A program made the translations under genes and the position numbers. The notes beneath the pieces are model-generated. The model did not search any database and had not been told where the DNA came from. It was given only the letters and a program-made list of their open reading frames with translations. A stretch of DNA of 64,000 nt from NCBI RefSeq assembly GCF_003634215.1, contig NZ_RBWX01000007.1, positions 112,001 to 176,000 of the forward strand, in the 5' to 3' direction. Of the stretch, positions 1-8,223 are shown in pieces. Each line of letters opens with the position of its first letter. The first letter of the stretch is position 1. Source of the DNA: Sphingosinicella microcystinivorans. Its GTDB lineage: Bacteria; Pseudomonadota; Alphaproteobacteria; Sphingomonadales; Sphingomonadaceae.

Positions 1-212
1 GCCGCGCTGACGACCGTGGTCGGCGTCGGCGCGTCGAAGCCGACCGTGCTGATGCGCGAGCCGGTGATGATGATGACCTCCGAATTTTCGGCTGCGGTTG
101 TGTCTGCGGCTTCCTGCGCAGATGCCGGACCGGAAACCGCGAGTGCGATTCCAATCGCCAGCGCGCTGGCCGACGCGATGCGGGTGGATGAACGGATAAC
201 AGGCATAGTCAT
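1..212 (-). CDS. TonB-dependent receptor, N-terminal fragment (cut by window edge)
   Basis: Only the first 70 or so codons lie in the window, read leftward from an ATG at 212. That start has a good ribosome site (AGAGGGG, 6 nt upstream); a second in-frame ATG is at 206. Residues 1-32 form a signal peptide ending in GPASA. An acidic/Thr stretch follows, and then EVIIITGSRIS, the usual entry into the plug domain of outer-membrane TonB-dependent receptors in sphingomonads. The substrate cannot be told from this piece. The gene is followed upstream, on the same strand and 146 bp away, by a secreted serine hydrolase, so the receptor may import what that enzyme and its neighbours release. The family call is firm; the substrate idea is inference. 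Confidence 0.8.
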   Translation of the reverse strand, partial: MTMPVIRSSTRIASASALAIGIALAVSGPASAQEAADTTAAENSEVIIITGSRISTVGFDAPTPTTVVSA

Positions 213-358
213 GACAGTCCCCTCTTGACGTGCGTGTGAAGGAAATCGCGCTCGGCGCGGTTGCGCGAGCGTCTGTTTCAAAATCGGAAAATCACCCAAA
301 AATTTTCAGTTGTCTACATCGATATCCTGAATAGGACGATGTTTCTCTCTATGGGTTG

Positions 359-1840
359 CTATTTAACAACACGGTAAAGAACGTGCGGCTGCGAGGAGAA
401 CGACATTTTCCGGTCGTTCTCCGGCCCATAGAACTCAAGCTTCTCGAACGGGCCGCCGTCGCGTGCTGCCGTAACCTGCTCGTAGAGCTGCGGTCCGATC
501 TGCTCCCAATAGGTCTTGTTGCCGCGATTCTCGACCACGAGACCATGCGGCCCGGAGGCGCTGACCTTGATGTCGAACTCGGGCTGCGGCGGATCGCTGT
601 AGGTCCGGCGGTTCGTGCGATAGGCGCCGACCGTCGGCGTGGATGTGCCGGTCCAGCGCGGCGCGGGGTTTTCAGGGAAAACGCGGCCGATAATGGCGTT
701 CTGAAGCTCCGTGCGTGCGCCGTAGCTTCCCCAGCCACCTGTCGTGGACACGAAGAAGCCGAAGTCGGCCTCAGGTGCGAGGATCAGGAACGAGTGGAAA
801 TCGGCGGTGTTGCCGCCATGGCCGACAAGGCGCGGCCCCGCCTCGCGCACGACCATGTAGCCATACGCCATGCCCGGCAGAGACGGTGCATTCTTGTGAA
901 GCGTCTCGCGCATCAGCTTCATGGTTTCCGGTTTCAGGATGCGCGCGTCGCCAAGCGCGCCGTCGCCGAGATGGGCGAGCATGAAGCGCGCCATGTCGGG
1001 GCCCGTCGCGGAAGCTGAGCCTGCGGGCATGATGTTCCCATAAAGCTCGAACGGCTTGGCGACGAAGCGGCCATCCTTGAGTTCGTAGCCGAGCGCCATG
1101 TTTTCGGCGCGCGTGCCCGTCAGCGGCTCGCGAAAGGTCGCGCTTGTCATTCCGAGCGGGCTGAAGATGTGGCGGTCGATGTAGTCAGGGAACGCCTCGC
1201 CCGAGACGCGCTCCACGATATAGCCGGCGATCGCCGAGCCATAGTTGGAATACGAGGTTTCGACTCCCGAGTCGCGAACGCGGGTGGGGATGTTGTTCTT
1301 CAGGAATGTGCCGAGTGGAACGAAGCCTGCCGGGCTTTCCACCGTAATGCCGCCCCTGTCTTCAAGGCCGGGTGCGTGGGTAAGAAGGTCGCGGACGAGG
1401 ATCGGCTTCGCGTATGTGGCTGGAATCTTGAAGTCGAGGTATTTGTTGACGTCGTCGTCCAGCTTCACGCGCCCTTTTTCGACCTGCTGCATAAGCGCGG
1501 TCCAGGTGAACAGCTTTGATACCGATCCCGGTCGAAAGAGCGTCTTTTCGCCATCCACCGGTATTTTTCGATCGATATCGGCGTAGCCGTAACCCTTGCT
1601 GAAAACGACCTTTCCGCCGGAAACCACGGTGACGACGGCGCCTGCCACCTCCCGCGTGGCAATTTGCTGCGCCATCACGCCGTCGACGAACTCCGGGAGC
1701 CCGGCAAGGCGCGCTGGATCGACGTTTGTGACGGACGCGGTCGGCGCTGCGGCCGAGGGCGCAGTTGCCAGAAGTGCGAGAGCAAGCGCAGCCCCGCCGA
1801 AAACACGCCGCATTGCCACGGACCGATTGCGTTCGCGCAT
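359..1840 (-). CDS. Secreted serine hydrolase, S12 / class C beta-lactamase-like family
   Basis: A 493-residue exported protein of the beta-lactamase-related (S12) superfamily, which includes AmpC, D-aminopeptidases, D-Ala-D-Ala carboxypeptidases and esterases. The N-terminus (AMRRVFGG followed by an Ala/Leu stretch) is a signal peptide. The nucleophile motif SVSK is near residue 106 (Ser106, Lys109), the YSN triad Tyr is near 197, and an HGGN box near 341 replaces KTG. A C-terminal domain of about 110 residues follows. The ATG at 1840 is preceded by AAGGGAGA; a GTG lies just before it. It is close in sequence to the gene at 4641-6596: both share LFRPGSVSKLFTWTA and YIVERVSG, so they are paralogs flanking the class A-like enzyme and the D-acylase. 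The substrate is unknown; D-peptides or acyl-D-amino acids are plausible from context. Confidence 0.85.
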   Translation of the reverse strand: MRERNRSVAMRRVFGGAALALALLATAPSAAAPTASVTNVDPARLAGLPEFVDGVMAQQIATREVAGAVVTVVSGGKVVFSKGYGYADIDRKIPVDGEKTLFRPGSVSKLFTWTALMQQVEKGRVKLDDDVNKYLDFKIPATYAKPILVRDLLTHAPGLEDRGGITVESPAGFVPLGTFLKNNIPTRVRDSGVETSYSNYGSAIAGYIVERVSGEAFPDYIDRHIFSPLGMTSATFREPLTGTRAENMALGYELKDGRFVAKPFELYGNIMPAGSASATGPDMARFMLAHLGDGALGDARILKPETMKLMRETLHKNAPSLPGMAYGYMVVREAGPRLVGHGGNTADFHSFLILAPEADFGFFVSTTGGWGSYGARTELQNAIIGRVFPENPAPRWTGTSTPTVGAYRTNRRTYSDPPQPEFDIKVSASGPHGLVVENRGNKTYWEQIGPQLYEQVTAARDGGPFEKLEFYGPENDRKMSFSSQPHVLYRVVK

Positions 1841-1877
1841 CACCCCGACTCTCCCTTCCCAATGTTATGTTCCAGAA

Positions 1878-1921
1878 TTTTGACATATCAGGATGATATT
1901 TTCAAATTGGGATTGTCAAAA
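1878..1921. promoter_or_regulatory. Inverted repeat TTTTGACA-N28-TGTCAAAA in divergent promoter region
   Basis: In the AT-rich gap between two divergent hydrolase genes, TTTTGACA (1878-1885) and its exact reverse complement TGTCAAAA (1914-1921) are separated by 28 bp. Each arm contains TTGACA, so each could be a -35 box facing outward, or the pair could be a split operator. A related arrangement with 38 bp spacing lies upstream of the paralogous hydrolase (6652-6701). The function is inferred from position only. Confidence 0.4.
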
Positions 1922-2083
1922 AGCATACCTGCGTTTTCAGAAATAAATTTAATTCCATTTTATCAAACACATAACGAGATGCGTATCTCGTGTTGCAATT
2001 GAAGAAATTTACTCTCATTGTCCTGTACGGAGAATTTGCCGCGCCAAGGCTGCGGCCTTCAAATTCCAACGAGGGAGGGAATG

Positions 2084-3079
2084 ATGAAACGGAACGCCAT
2101 GCGCTGGCTCTGTTTGCCGCTGGTTTTTGCTGCGCTCAGCGTGGGGGAGGCCTCTGCAGCCGCACCGGTGGCGACAAAGGCCGTGGATACGGAGGTCGAA
2201 CGGCTTGCTGCAGGCGCGGGGGGTGTTGTCGGCATCGCGGCGTGGCGGCTGGATGGGAAGGGCTCCCGCGTGCTGTTCAATGCGGACGCATCGTTCCCCA
2301 TGGCAAGCACCTACAAGGTCCCGCTCGCGGGCAAGATTTTCGACATGGTCGACAAGGGGCAGATCCGCCTCGATACCATGCTGGACGTGCCGCAGGAGAT
2401 GATGTCGCCTTCGGAGGTGATTGCCGATCGCTTCATCCATTCCGGTGTCAGCCTTTCGGTGCACAATCTGCTCGAAGTGATGCTGACCCAGAGCGACAAC
2501 ACGGCGACTGACGTGCTGATGAAGGCAGCGGGCGGCCCGCAGGCGGTGACGGCGTGGGCGCGCGCGCAGGGCGTTACCGCGATGCGCGTCGATCGGGATA
2601 CGAATCGGTTGCTGCGAGATTTTTACGGTCTCGGTGAAGGCCCGCTGACGGAGGCGTTCGACAAGGCGGCGAAGGCCGAGCCATCGCTTCTGACCAAGGG
2701 CTCGAAGCCGGACGCAACTTTCGATGCCGACCCCAGGGACACGGCGAGCCCCGCAGCGATGGCGACGCTCCTGACGCGTATGTTCGCCGGAAAGGCGCTC
2801 TCGCCTGAAAGCACGAAGGCCTTTACCGCGATCATGGAGCGCTGCCGCACCGGCGCAGCACGTCTCCCGGGGCAGATGCCGCCGGGTACGATCGTCGCCC
2901 ACAAGACCGGCACGATCGGCGGAACGGTGAACGACGTCGGCATGGTGAGCCTGCCCGATGGCACCGGGGTCGTGATCGCCGCCTATGTGAAGACGAGCGC
3001 GGCGCCGACTGCCGATCGCGAGCGCGCCATTGCCGAAATCGCACGGACGATCCGCGATTATTTCCTGTTTGCGAATTGA
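2084..3079 (+). CDS. Class A beta-lactamase-like serine hydrolase, atypical omega loop
   Basis: A 331-residue exported protein with a signal peptide ending near GEASA (residue 25). Class A landmarks are clear: STYK at 75-78, SDN at 137-139 and KTG at 274-276, followed by the beta3 strand. The omega loop is unusual. Where class A enzymes carry the general base in ExxxN (Ambler 166-170), this protein reads VDRDTNRLL (169-177), and about 33 extra residues follow before the conserved DTASPAAMA segment (219 onward). True penicillinase activity is therefore doubtful. A GAGGGAGGG ribosome site sits 5 nt before ATG 2084; ATG 2081 is adjacent and also possible. The next gene begins 10 bp downstream and is a D-acylase, so the two are probably co-transcribed. 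It could be a beta-lactamase, a D,D-peptidase or an esterase. Confidence 0.8.
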   Translation: MKRNAMRWLCLPLVFAALSVGEASAAAPVATKAVDTEVERLAAGAGGVVGIAAWRLDGKGSRVLFNADASFPMASTYKVPLAGKIFDMVDKGQIRLDTMLDVPQEMMSPSEVIADRFIHSGVSLSVHNLLEVMLTQSDNTATDVLMKAAGGPQAVTAWARAQGVTAMRVDRDTNRLLRDFYGLGEGPLTEAFDKAAKAEPSLLTKGSKPDATFDADPRDTASPAAMATLLTRMFAGKALSPESTKAFTAIMERCRTGAARLPGQMPPGTIVAHKTGTIGGTVNDVGMVSLPDGTGVVIAAYVKTSAAPTADRERAIAEIARTIRDYFLFAN

Positions 3080-3089
3080 GGAGGGCTGA

Positions 3090-4568
3090 ATGAAAACTGC
3101 ACTGTTTCTGGCGACCGCGCTGGCTGCGTTCGCGACACCGGCGCTTGCCGAAACCTATGATGTCGTGATTTCCGGCGGCCGGGTGATGGACCCCGAAAGC
3201 GGACGCGACGAGATCGCCAATGTCGGGATCATCGGCAACCGTATTGCTGAAATCTCGGCGACGCCGCTCAAAGGCAAGCGCAAGATAGACGCGCGCGGGC
3301 TTGTCGTCGCACCAGGCTTCGTCGATCTCCATGCGCATGGACAGCACGACAAGGGGCAGCAGTTCCAGGTGCTGGACGGCGTGACGACCGCGATCGATGC
3401 CGAAGGTGGCGCGATGCCGGTGCAGGCGTTCGTGGGGGCGATGAAGGGACATGCGCTCATCAACTTCGGCGCGAGCGCATCGCACCAGTGCGCGCGCATG
3501 GAAGTGATCGCGGCTGCGCCCTGCAAGGGACACGGCGCGACGAACGGTGAGACGGTCGCGGACCGAAAGGCCTATACCGCGTCGGCGACGCCGGAGCAGC
3601 AGAAGGCGATCGTCGCCGCGCTCGACCGCGAGGTTGCGGCGGGCGCGCTCGGCTATGGCCTAGGCATCGAATACACGCCTGGCGCCGGGCGCAGCGAGAT
3701 CTACGACATCTTCAAAGCCGCCGCGGAAACGCGCGCGCCGGTGTTCGTCCATGTCCGCAGCCGTCCGCTCGATCCGGCGCCCGGCGTGCCGATCGCAGTG
3801 GCGCAGGAAGTGATCGCGAATGCCGCCATCACCGGGGCGCCGCTGCAGATCGTTCACCTGCACTCCACCGGGCTCAAGGACACGCCGATCCTGATCGACA
3901 TGGTGAAGCACGCGCAGGCGCGCGGCCTGGACATTACCTCGGAAGCCTATCCTTACACGGCGGGCAGCACGTCGATCGGATCGGAGTTTTTCCGCGATGG
4001 TTGGCAGGAGCGTTCGGGGATCAGCTACGGCGACCTCCAGTGGCCGGCGACGGGCGAGCGGCTGACGAAGGAGACGTTCGAACGCTACCGCCGCGAGCAG
4101 CCGAATGCTGCGGTGGTCGTGCACATGATCCCCGAAGATGTCGTCGACCAGATCATCGCCGAACCCGCGATCTCGATCGCGTCGGATGGCATGCCGTGGC
4201 GCACGTCGGGCGAGCATCCGCGCGGTGCTGGCACTTATGCGCGTGTACTCGGCCGCTATGTCCGTGAACGCGGTACGCTCGATCTGATGGCGGCACTCCG
4301 CAAGATGACGATCATGCCCGCGCAGCGGCTGGAGGGCATTTCGCCGCAGATGGCGAAGAAGGGCCGTGTGTCGGTCGGCGCTGATGCCGATCTCACGCTG
4401 TTCGATCCGGCAACCGTGACCGACGTGGCCACATTCGAAAAGCCGATGCAGGCATCGCGCGGCATCCGCTACGTTCTGGTCAACGGCACACCTGTCGTCG
4501 ATGGCGGCAAACTATCGAACAAGGTCTTCCCCGGGGAAGCGATCCTCGGAACCGGCAAGGGCCGCTGA
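3090..4568 (+). CDS. N-acyl-D-amino-acid deacylase (D-aminoacylase family amidohydrolase), exported
   Basis: A 492-residue amidohydrolase-superfamily protein that would hydrolyse N-acyl-D-amino acids to a free D-amino acid and an acyl group. The first 20 residues (MKTALFLATALAAFATPALA) are a signal peptide, so it acts in the periplasm, whereas classical D-aminoacylases are usually cytoplasmic. The metal-site strand VAPGFVDLHAHGQHD gives the HxH motif. VHVRSRP, QIVHLHSTGL and the late Asp motif SIASDGMPW match the D-acylase type. Cys ligand candidates are near residues 135 and 145. It lies 10 bp after the class A-like gene and is followed by a strong bidirectional terminator, so the two genes form a small operon. 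The exact acyl-D-amino-acid preference (Glu, Asp or neutral) cannot be read from sequence. Confidence 0.85.
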   Translation: MKTALFLATALAAFATPALAETYDVVISGGRVMDPESGRDEIANVGIIGNRIAEISATPLKGKRKIDARGLVVAPGFVDLHAHGQHDKGQQFQVLDGVTTAIDAEGGAMPVQAFVGAMKGHALINFGASASHQCARMEVIAAAPCKGHGATNGETVADRKAYTASATPEQQKAIVAALDREVAAGALGYGLGIEYTPGAGRSEIYDIFKAAAETRAPVFVHVRSRPLDPAPGVPIAVAQEVIANAAITGAPLQIVHLHSTGLKDTPILIDMVKHAQARGLDITSEAYPYTAGSTSIGSEFFRDGWQERSGISYGDLQWPATGERLTKETFERYRREQPNAAVVVHMIPEDVVDQIIAEPAISIASDGMPWRTSGEHPRGAGTYARVLGRYVRERGTLDLMAALRKMTIMPAQRLEGISPQMAKKGRVSVGADADLTLFDPATVTDVATFEKPMQASRGIRYVLVNGTPVVDGGKLSNKVFPGEAILGTGKGR

Positions 4569-4576
4569 ACACAAAA

Positions 4577-4605
4577 AAGGGGACGCCGCGGGGCGTCCCC
4601 TCTCT
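4577..4605. terminator. Bidirectional rho-independent terminator
   Basis: A GGGGACGCC / GGCGTCCCC stem with a 4-nt loop lies between converging genes. It is followed by TCTCTCTT on the plus strand and TTTTTT on the minus strand. It should end both the D-acylase operon (plus) and the serine hydrolase gene (minus); the minus-strand version is the stronger. Confidence 0.85.
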
Positions 4606-4640
4606 CTTCCGCACGTCAAATGCGGAGTCTTTCCTTCATA

Positions 4641-6596
4641 TCAGTAGTTGAGGCCGAAGCTGAGCAGTCCGAGCGTGGCTGCTGCCCAAAGCGCGACGAT
4701 CGCCGCTCCGACCAGTATCACGCTCCACAGACGTGAACTCCAGCGTCCTCCCGTCCAGGCACTCCAGGCGTTCCAGAGCGCAAGCGCGAGAAGCCCGATG
4801 AACCCGATCAGACCGGCGGCCTGCAGAACAATAACCAGCCCATCATACTTGCCGTTGATGGCGGTAAAGCCCTCCTGCGACATCGCGCTGAAGATGAAGA
4901 GCCAGCCGACGCAGACCAGCAAAACGGCGACGGCAAAGCCGCGCAGCAGGTGATAGCGCATTCGCGCCCGGCCCGAGAGCGCCAGCGGGGCCGAATAAAG
5001 ACGCCGGGCGATTGCACCGGCGGGCCACGACAGCGCCGTCAGCAACAGCACGATGGCGGCGAACACCATGGCGGGGTTCAGCCATCCTGCATTCGCGTGC
5101 CACGGCGCGGGTTCGAACACCACCGCCGCCGATCCGGCGTCGACACTGAAACGCTGAACCTTGCCGTTCACAACCTTCGCCGCGAGCCGCTGTTTGCCGC
5201 CGACCTCACGCCACACGAAGGGCGCGATCTCTTTCCACGCGCGCGGCTCGCCGCCCGGTGTCTTGAAGTTCGGCACCAGAAGCCCACCGTCCGCGCCCAC
5301 CGTCACGGCGATCTGCGACGCGTAAGCGCCGGTGCGCATGAAGCTGGAGTCGGAACGGCGGCTGGCAATGTAATGCCCCGCCATCATCCGGGCATGAGCC
5401 GCGGCGGTTTTCGCATCCACGGCGCCGTCCTTGGGCGTGCCGGGGAAATAGCGATCCATGAAGCCGGTGATCAGCGCGTTGTGAATCGCGCTCGGGGCGC
5501 CGTCCTTCCCGACACTGTTGATCGAGATGTAAACGCCGACGTTTTGGTCGATCAGCAGCCACAGATAGGTGAAGAAGCGCTGTGTTCCGCCGTTATGGCC
5601 GATGATGCGATAGCCGTTCTGATTCTGCTCGTAGAACCCGAGCGCCATGCGGTTGAGCGGCGGGATCATGTCGAGGAAGGTGGTGTGCATCGTCTTCGCG
5701 GTTTCGGGCGAGAGCAGCGGCCCACCGTTCGCGAGATGTGCGATCATGAACTTGCCCATGTCCGCGCCGCTTGCCGAAAGGCTGCCCGCGGGCGCGGGTT
5801 CGACCACCTCGAAGGGCATCGCCTTGCCTGAAGCGGTCTGATAGCTGTTGGACATCAGCGGCTTGAGAGCTGCGGGAAGCGGCTGACGGAAGGTTGAATG
5901 CGTCATGCCGATCGGCTTCAGAATGTGCTGCTCGATATAGTCTTCGAACGGCACGCCTGAGACGCGCTCAACGATGTAACCGGCGATTCCCGTCGCGTAG
6001 TTCGAATAGGCGGGCGTCGTACCGGGCGCAAAAATCCGGTGCGGCACCCAGCGTTTCATTACGGCGTCGAGCGGCGCGGGTGCTTCCTTCTCGTCCGAGA
6101 TCAGCTCACGTACCGATTCTTCGAAGCCGGAGGTGTGCGTCATGATGTTGCGCAGCGTGATCGGCTTGCCTTCATATGCCGGGATATTGAAATCGAGGTA
6201 GGTGTTTACGTCGGCGTCGAGGTCGAGTTTGCCTTCCTGGACGAGCTGCATCACAGCCGTCCACGTAAACAGTTTCGACACGGAACCGGGCCGGAACAGT
6301 GTCTTTTCAGGGTCGACCGGCGTGCGCTTTTCGACGTCGGCGTATCCATAGCCGCGCTCCGTAAGCACCTGGCCGTCCTTCACGACGACGACGACCGCAC
6401 CCGCGATCGCGCCGCGAGAAAGCGCATAGGGCATGAGCCCGTCGAGCCACGCATCGACGTCGGCCTTGTTGAGCAGGTGACTTGGCGTGACCGAAGCGGC
6501 CGGCGAAGAGAGTGTATCTTCGGGGGGCGGTGCTGCCGCCGTCTGTGCGGATAGGACGATGAGTCCCAAAATGAGCTTCAGATATTTACCGACCAT
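4641..6596 (-). CDS. Secreted serine hydrolase with C-terminal membrane domain, S12 family
   Basis: A 651-residue protein started at ATG 6596, which has GAGGGGGG 8 nt upstream; a longer in-frame reading to 6701 runs through the inverted-repeat promoter region and is rejected. Residues 1-22 (KYLKLILGLIVLSAQTAAA region) are a signal peptide. The catalytic S12 domain shows LFRPGSVSKLFTW (SxxK), YSNYATGIAGYIVERVSG (YxN) and GHNGGTQRFF (the KTG-position loop). After about residue 530 come roughly four transmembrane helices, the last ending at LLSFGLNY. That fits an enzyme anchored in the inner membrane with its active site in the periplasm. It is a paralog of the hydrolase at 359-1840 but carries the extra membrane module. 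The substrate is unknown; D-peptide or D-Ala esters are plausible. Confidence 0.85.
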   Translation of the reverse strand: MVGKYLKLILGLIVLSAQTAAAPPPEDTLSSPAASVTPSHLLNKADVDAWLDGLMPYALSRGAIAGAVVVVVKDGQVLTERGYGYADVEKRTPVDPEKTLFRPGSVSKLFTWTAVMQLVQEGKLDLDADVNTYLDFNIPAYEGKPITLRNIMTHTSGFEESVRELISDEKEAPAPLDAVMKRWVPHRIFAPGTTPAYSNYATGIAGYIVERVSGVPFEDYIEQHILKPIGMTHSTFRQPLPAALKPLMSNSYQTASGKAMPFEVVEPAPAGSLSASGADMGKFMIAHLANGGPLLSPETAKTMHTTFLDMIPPLNRMALGFYEQNQNGYRIIGHNGGTQRFFTYLWLLIDQNVGVYISINSVGKDGAPSAIHNALITGFMDRYFPGTPKDGAVDAKTAAAHARMMAGHYIASRRSDSSFMRTGAYASQIAVTVGADGGLLVPNFKTPGGEPRAWKEIAPFVWREVGGKQRLAAKVVNGKVQRFSVDAGSAAVVFEPAPWHANAGWLNPAMVFAAIVLLLTALSWPAGAIARRLYSAPLALSGRARMRYHLLRGFAVAVLLVCVGWLFIFSAMSQEGFTAINGKYDGLVIVLQAAGLIGFIGLLALALWNAWSAWTGGRWSSRLWSVILVGAAIVALWAAATLGLLSFGLNY

Positions 6597-6651
6597 ACGA
6601 ACAGCCCCCCTCAAGACAAATACTCTGCCACCGGCGACTCCAATCACTCGG

Positions 6652-6701
6652 TTGACATTTTCCTGTATGGGATAAAATCGTCCCATATAGAAAATTGTCA
6701 A
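6652..6701. promoter_or_regulatory. Large imperfect palindrome, TTGACA-N38-TGTCAA, upstream of serine hydrolase
   Basis: Two 21-bp arms match at 18 positions and are separated by 8 bp. The outer words are TTGACA (6652-6657) and TGTCAA (6696-6701), and the inner words are TATGGGA and TCCCATA. On the minus strand TTGACA, about 18 bp, then TTTTAT reads as a sigma-70 promoter for the hydrolase starting at 6596, so the palindrome would overlap the promoter like a repressor site. The regulator is not identified. Confidence 0.5.
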
Positions 6702-6782
6702 TCCCGATTGAGCGCCAGGGTTGCAGAGTGGGGAAGGGGTCTTGTCGTGCGTGCGGAAAGCCTTCTACGCGCACATACGAAA

Positions 6783-6812
6783 AGACCCGGCTCAGTTTCC
6801 TGAACCGGGTCT
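6783..6812 (-). terminator. Rho-independent terminator of the PEP-CTERM gene
   Basis: The minus-strand transcript forms an AGACCCGG...CCGGGTCT stem and then TTTTCG, 28 bp after the stop codon of the PEP-CTERM gene. Confidence 0.8.
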
Positions 6813-6840
6813 CTTTCGTTAGTCAAACGCTGTGAGGCGT

Positions 6841-7659
6841 TCAGGCAGCCTTGCGGCGGCGGCGCGTGGCGCCGAGACCGACGAGGCCGAGACCGAAGAG
6901 CGCAAGCGCAGCCGGTTCCGGAACTTCGCGGCCTTCGATCGACAGCGCGAACTGTGCGAAGGTCGTCGCGGCTTCGGCCGTCAGGAAGCCGAAGCAGCCC
7001 GCAGCCACACCGGCCGAAGCGCAAGCTTCGGCGGAGAGGAAGCCGAGCGTCGGAGCCGAGTCCGGATCTTCGAAGATGAACAGCGAGTAGTTGACGCCGT
7101 CATAAGAGAAGTCGAACTGACCGAAGTCGAAGTCGAGCACGAAGATGTCGGCGCAGCCTGCGCTGTTGATGCCGACGCCCACAGCGCCACCGTCGGCGCA
7201 GACGCCGCCCGAACCCGCGTTCGGCGTCTCGATGAACGAAATGTTGAACGTGCGCTCGAGCGGCGAGGCGAGCGGGTCACCGGCCGGATCGAACGGGGTC
7301 AGCGCGATCGTGATCGAGAGGTCGGTGCTGAGCAGCGACTTGGTGCCCGACGGAAGCGTCCGGTTCTCGTGATAGTACTGATCAGCGAGGTTCCAGGTGC
7401 CGTTGGTGTCGAGCAGACCCGAGGTCGGGGTGTCGGTGACGCCGATGGCGCTCTTGACGCTCGAGGGGCCCCACTGAATGCGCGTGGAGCTGACCTGCTG
7501 CGTGCCCGTGCCCGAAGCTTCGAAAACCGGGTTGGAGAACGCCGAGGTCACTTCGTATGACCAGGTGTTGACGAAAGCCGCCTGGGCAGCGGTGGACGTT
7601 CCAACCGCGGCGACAAGCGCCATCGCGGGCAGAACCTTGTTGAGAACCTTGTTGCGCAT
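6841..7659 (-). CDS. PEP-CTERM sorting-domain protein (THxN-like)
   Basis: A 272-residue exported protein. Residues 1-27 are a signal peptide (ending STAAQA). The last 26 residues hold the full PEP-CTERM tail: VPEPAALALFGLGLVGLG followed by the basic run ATRRRRKAA. Such proteins are cut and placed at the cell surface or in exopolysaccharide by an exosortase. The middle is Gly/Ser/Asp-rich, with four cysteines (two pairs) and the segments YYHENRTL and FNISFIETPN, which resemble the THxN subfamily of PEP-CTERM proteins; that subfamily call is tentative. No exosortase gene lies in this window. The gene is monocistronic with its own terminator. The function is probably structural and is not known. 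Confidence 0.85.
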   Translation of the reverse strand: MRNKVLNKVLPAMALVAAVGTSTAAQAAFVNTWSYEVTSAFSNPVFEASGTGTQQVSSTRIQWGPSSVKSAIGVTDTPTSGLLDTNGTWNLADQYYHENRTLPSGTKSLLSTDLSITIALTPFDPAGDPLASPLERTFNISFIETPNAGSGGVCADGGAVGVGINSAGCADIFVLDFDFGQFDFSYDGVNYSLFIFEDPDSAPTLGFLSAEACASAGVAAGCFGFLTAEAATTFAQFALSIEGREVPEPAALALFGLGLVGLGATRRRRKAA

Positions 7660-7828
7660 TGAACGCCTCCTGAGAACTGATAGCCGAAATCAGGGAAGCA
7701 AGTCGCGTGCCATTTGCGGCAGAGGTGAAGAAAGGGTTAATTTTCCGAGGTTAACGGGCTGTCCGTTTCGGCGCTGAAAAATGCGCAGCGAAAATTGTAA
7801 AGAATTCCGACGACGCTTCAGGCGATGC

Positions 7829-8158
7829 TCAGTGCACCGCCGCGCGGGAGAAAAGTCGGAGGACAACCACTCCGGCAAGGATCAAAGCTATGCCGACGAA
7901 GGCCGGCGCATCGAGTGTTTGCTTCAGGAAGGCCCAGCCGATGAACGTGATGAGCACGATGCCGATGCCTGCCCAGATCGCGTAGGCGATACCCACGGGA
8001 ATGCTCTGAAGGGCCAGCGACATCAGGTAAAACGACGTCGCAAAGCTGACGAGGACAATGAGCGTGGGCGTCAACCGCGTGAAGCCCGCGGTCTGGCTGA
8101 GCGCGGACGTGCCGATCGTTTCGGCAAGGATCGCGCCTGCAAGATAGAGATAGTGCAT
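7829..8158 (-). CDS. Small multidrug resistance (SMR) efflux protein, EmrE/QacE type
   Basis: A 109-residue protein with four transmembrane helices, the size and shape of the SMR family, which act as dimeric proton antiporters for cationic drugs. The family's essential membrane Glu is present in the first helix (LAETIGTSAL, Glu13-14 region), and the IPVGIAYAIWAGIGIV segment is the hallmark of the third helix. The start is ATG 8158, which opens MHYLYLAGAILAE. It lies 65 bp downstream of the GNAT gene on the same strand, possibly co-transcribed. A role in compatible-solute or guanidinium export cannot be excluded. The family call is secure. Confidence 0.92.
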   Translation of the reverse strand: MHYLYLAGAILAETIGTSALSQTAGFTRLTPTLIVLVSFATSFYLMSLALQSIPVGIAYAIWAGIGIVLITFIGWAFLKQTLDAPAFVGIALILAGVVVLRLFSRAAVH

Positions 8159-8223
8159 CGAAGTCGTCCTCCCCGTTTATCCTCGAACCGGACAGGGAGT
8201 GGGGCGCAGGCCGAGGCGGCCCG

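Noticed and set aside
16-228. Short plus-strand frame at the window start
   Set aside because: The minus strand encodes a clear TonB-receptor signal and plug start with a good ribosome site.
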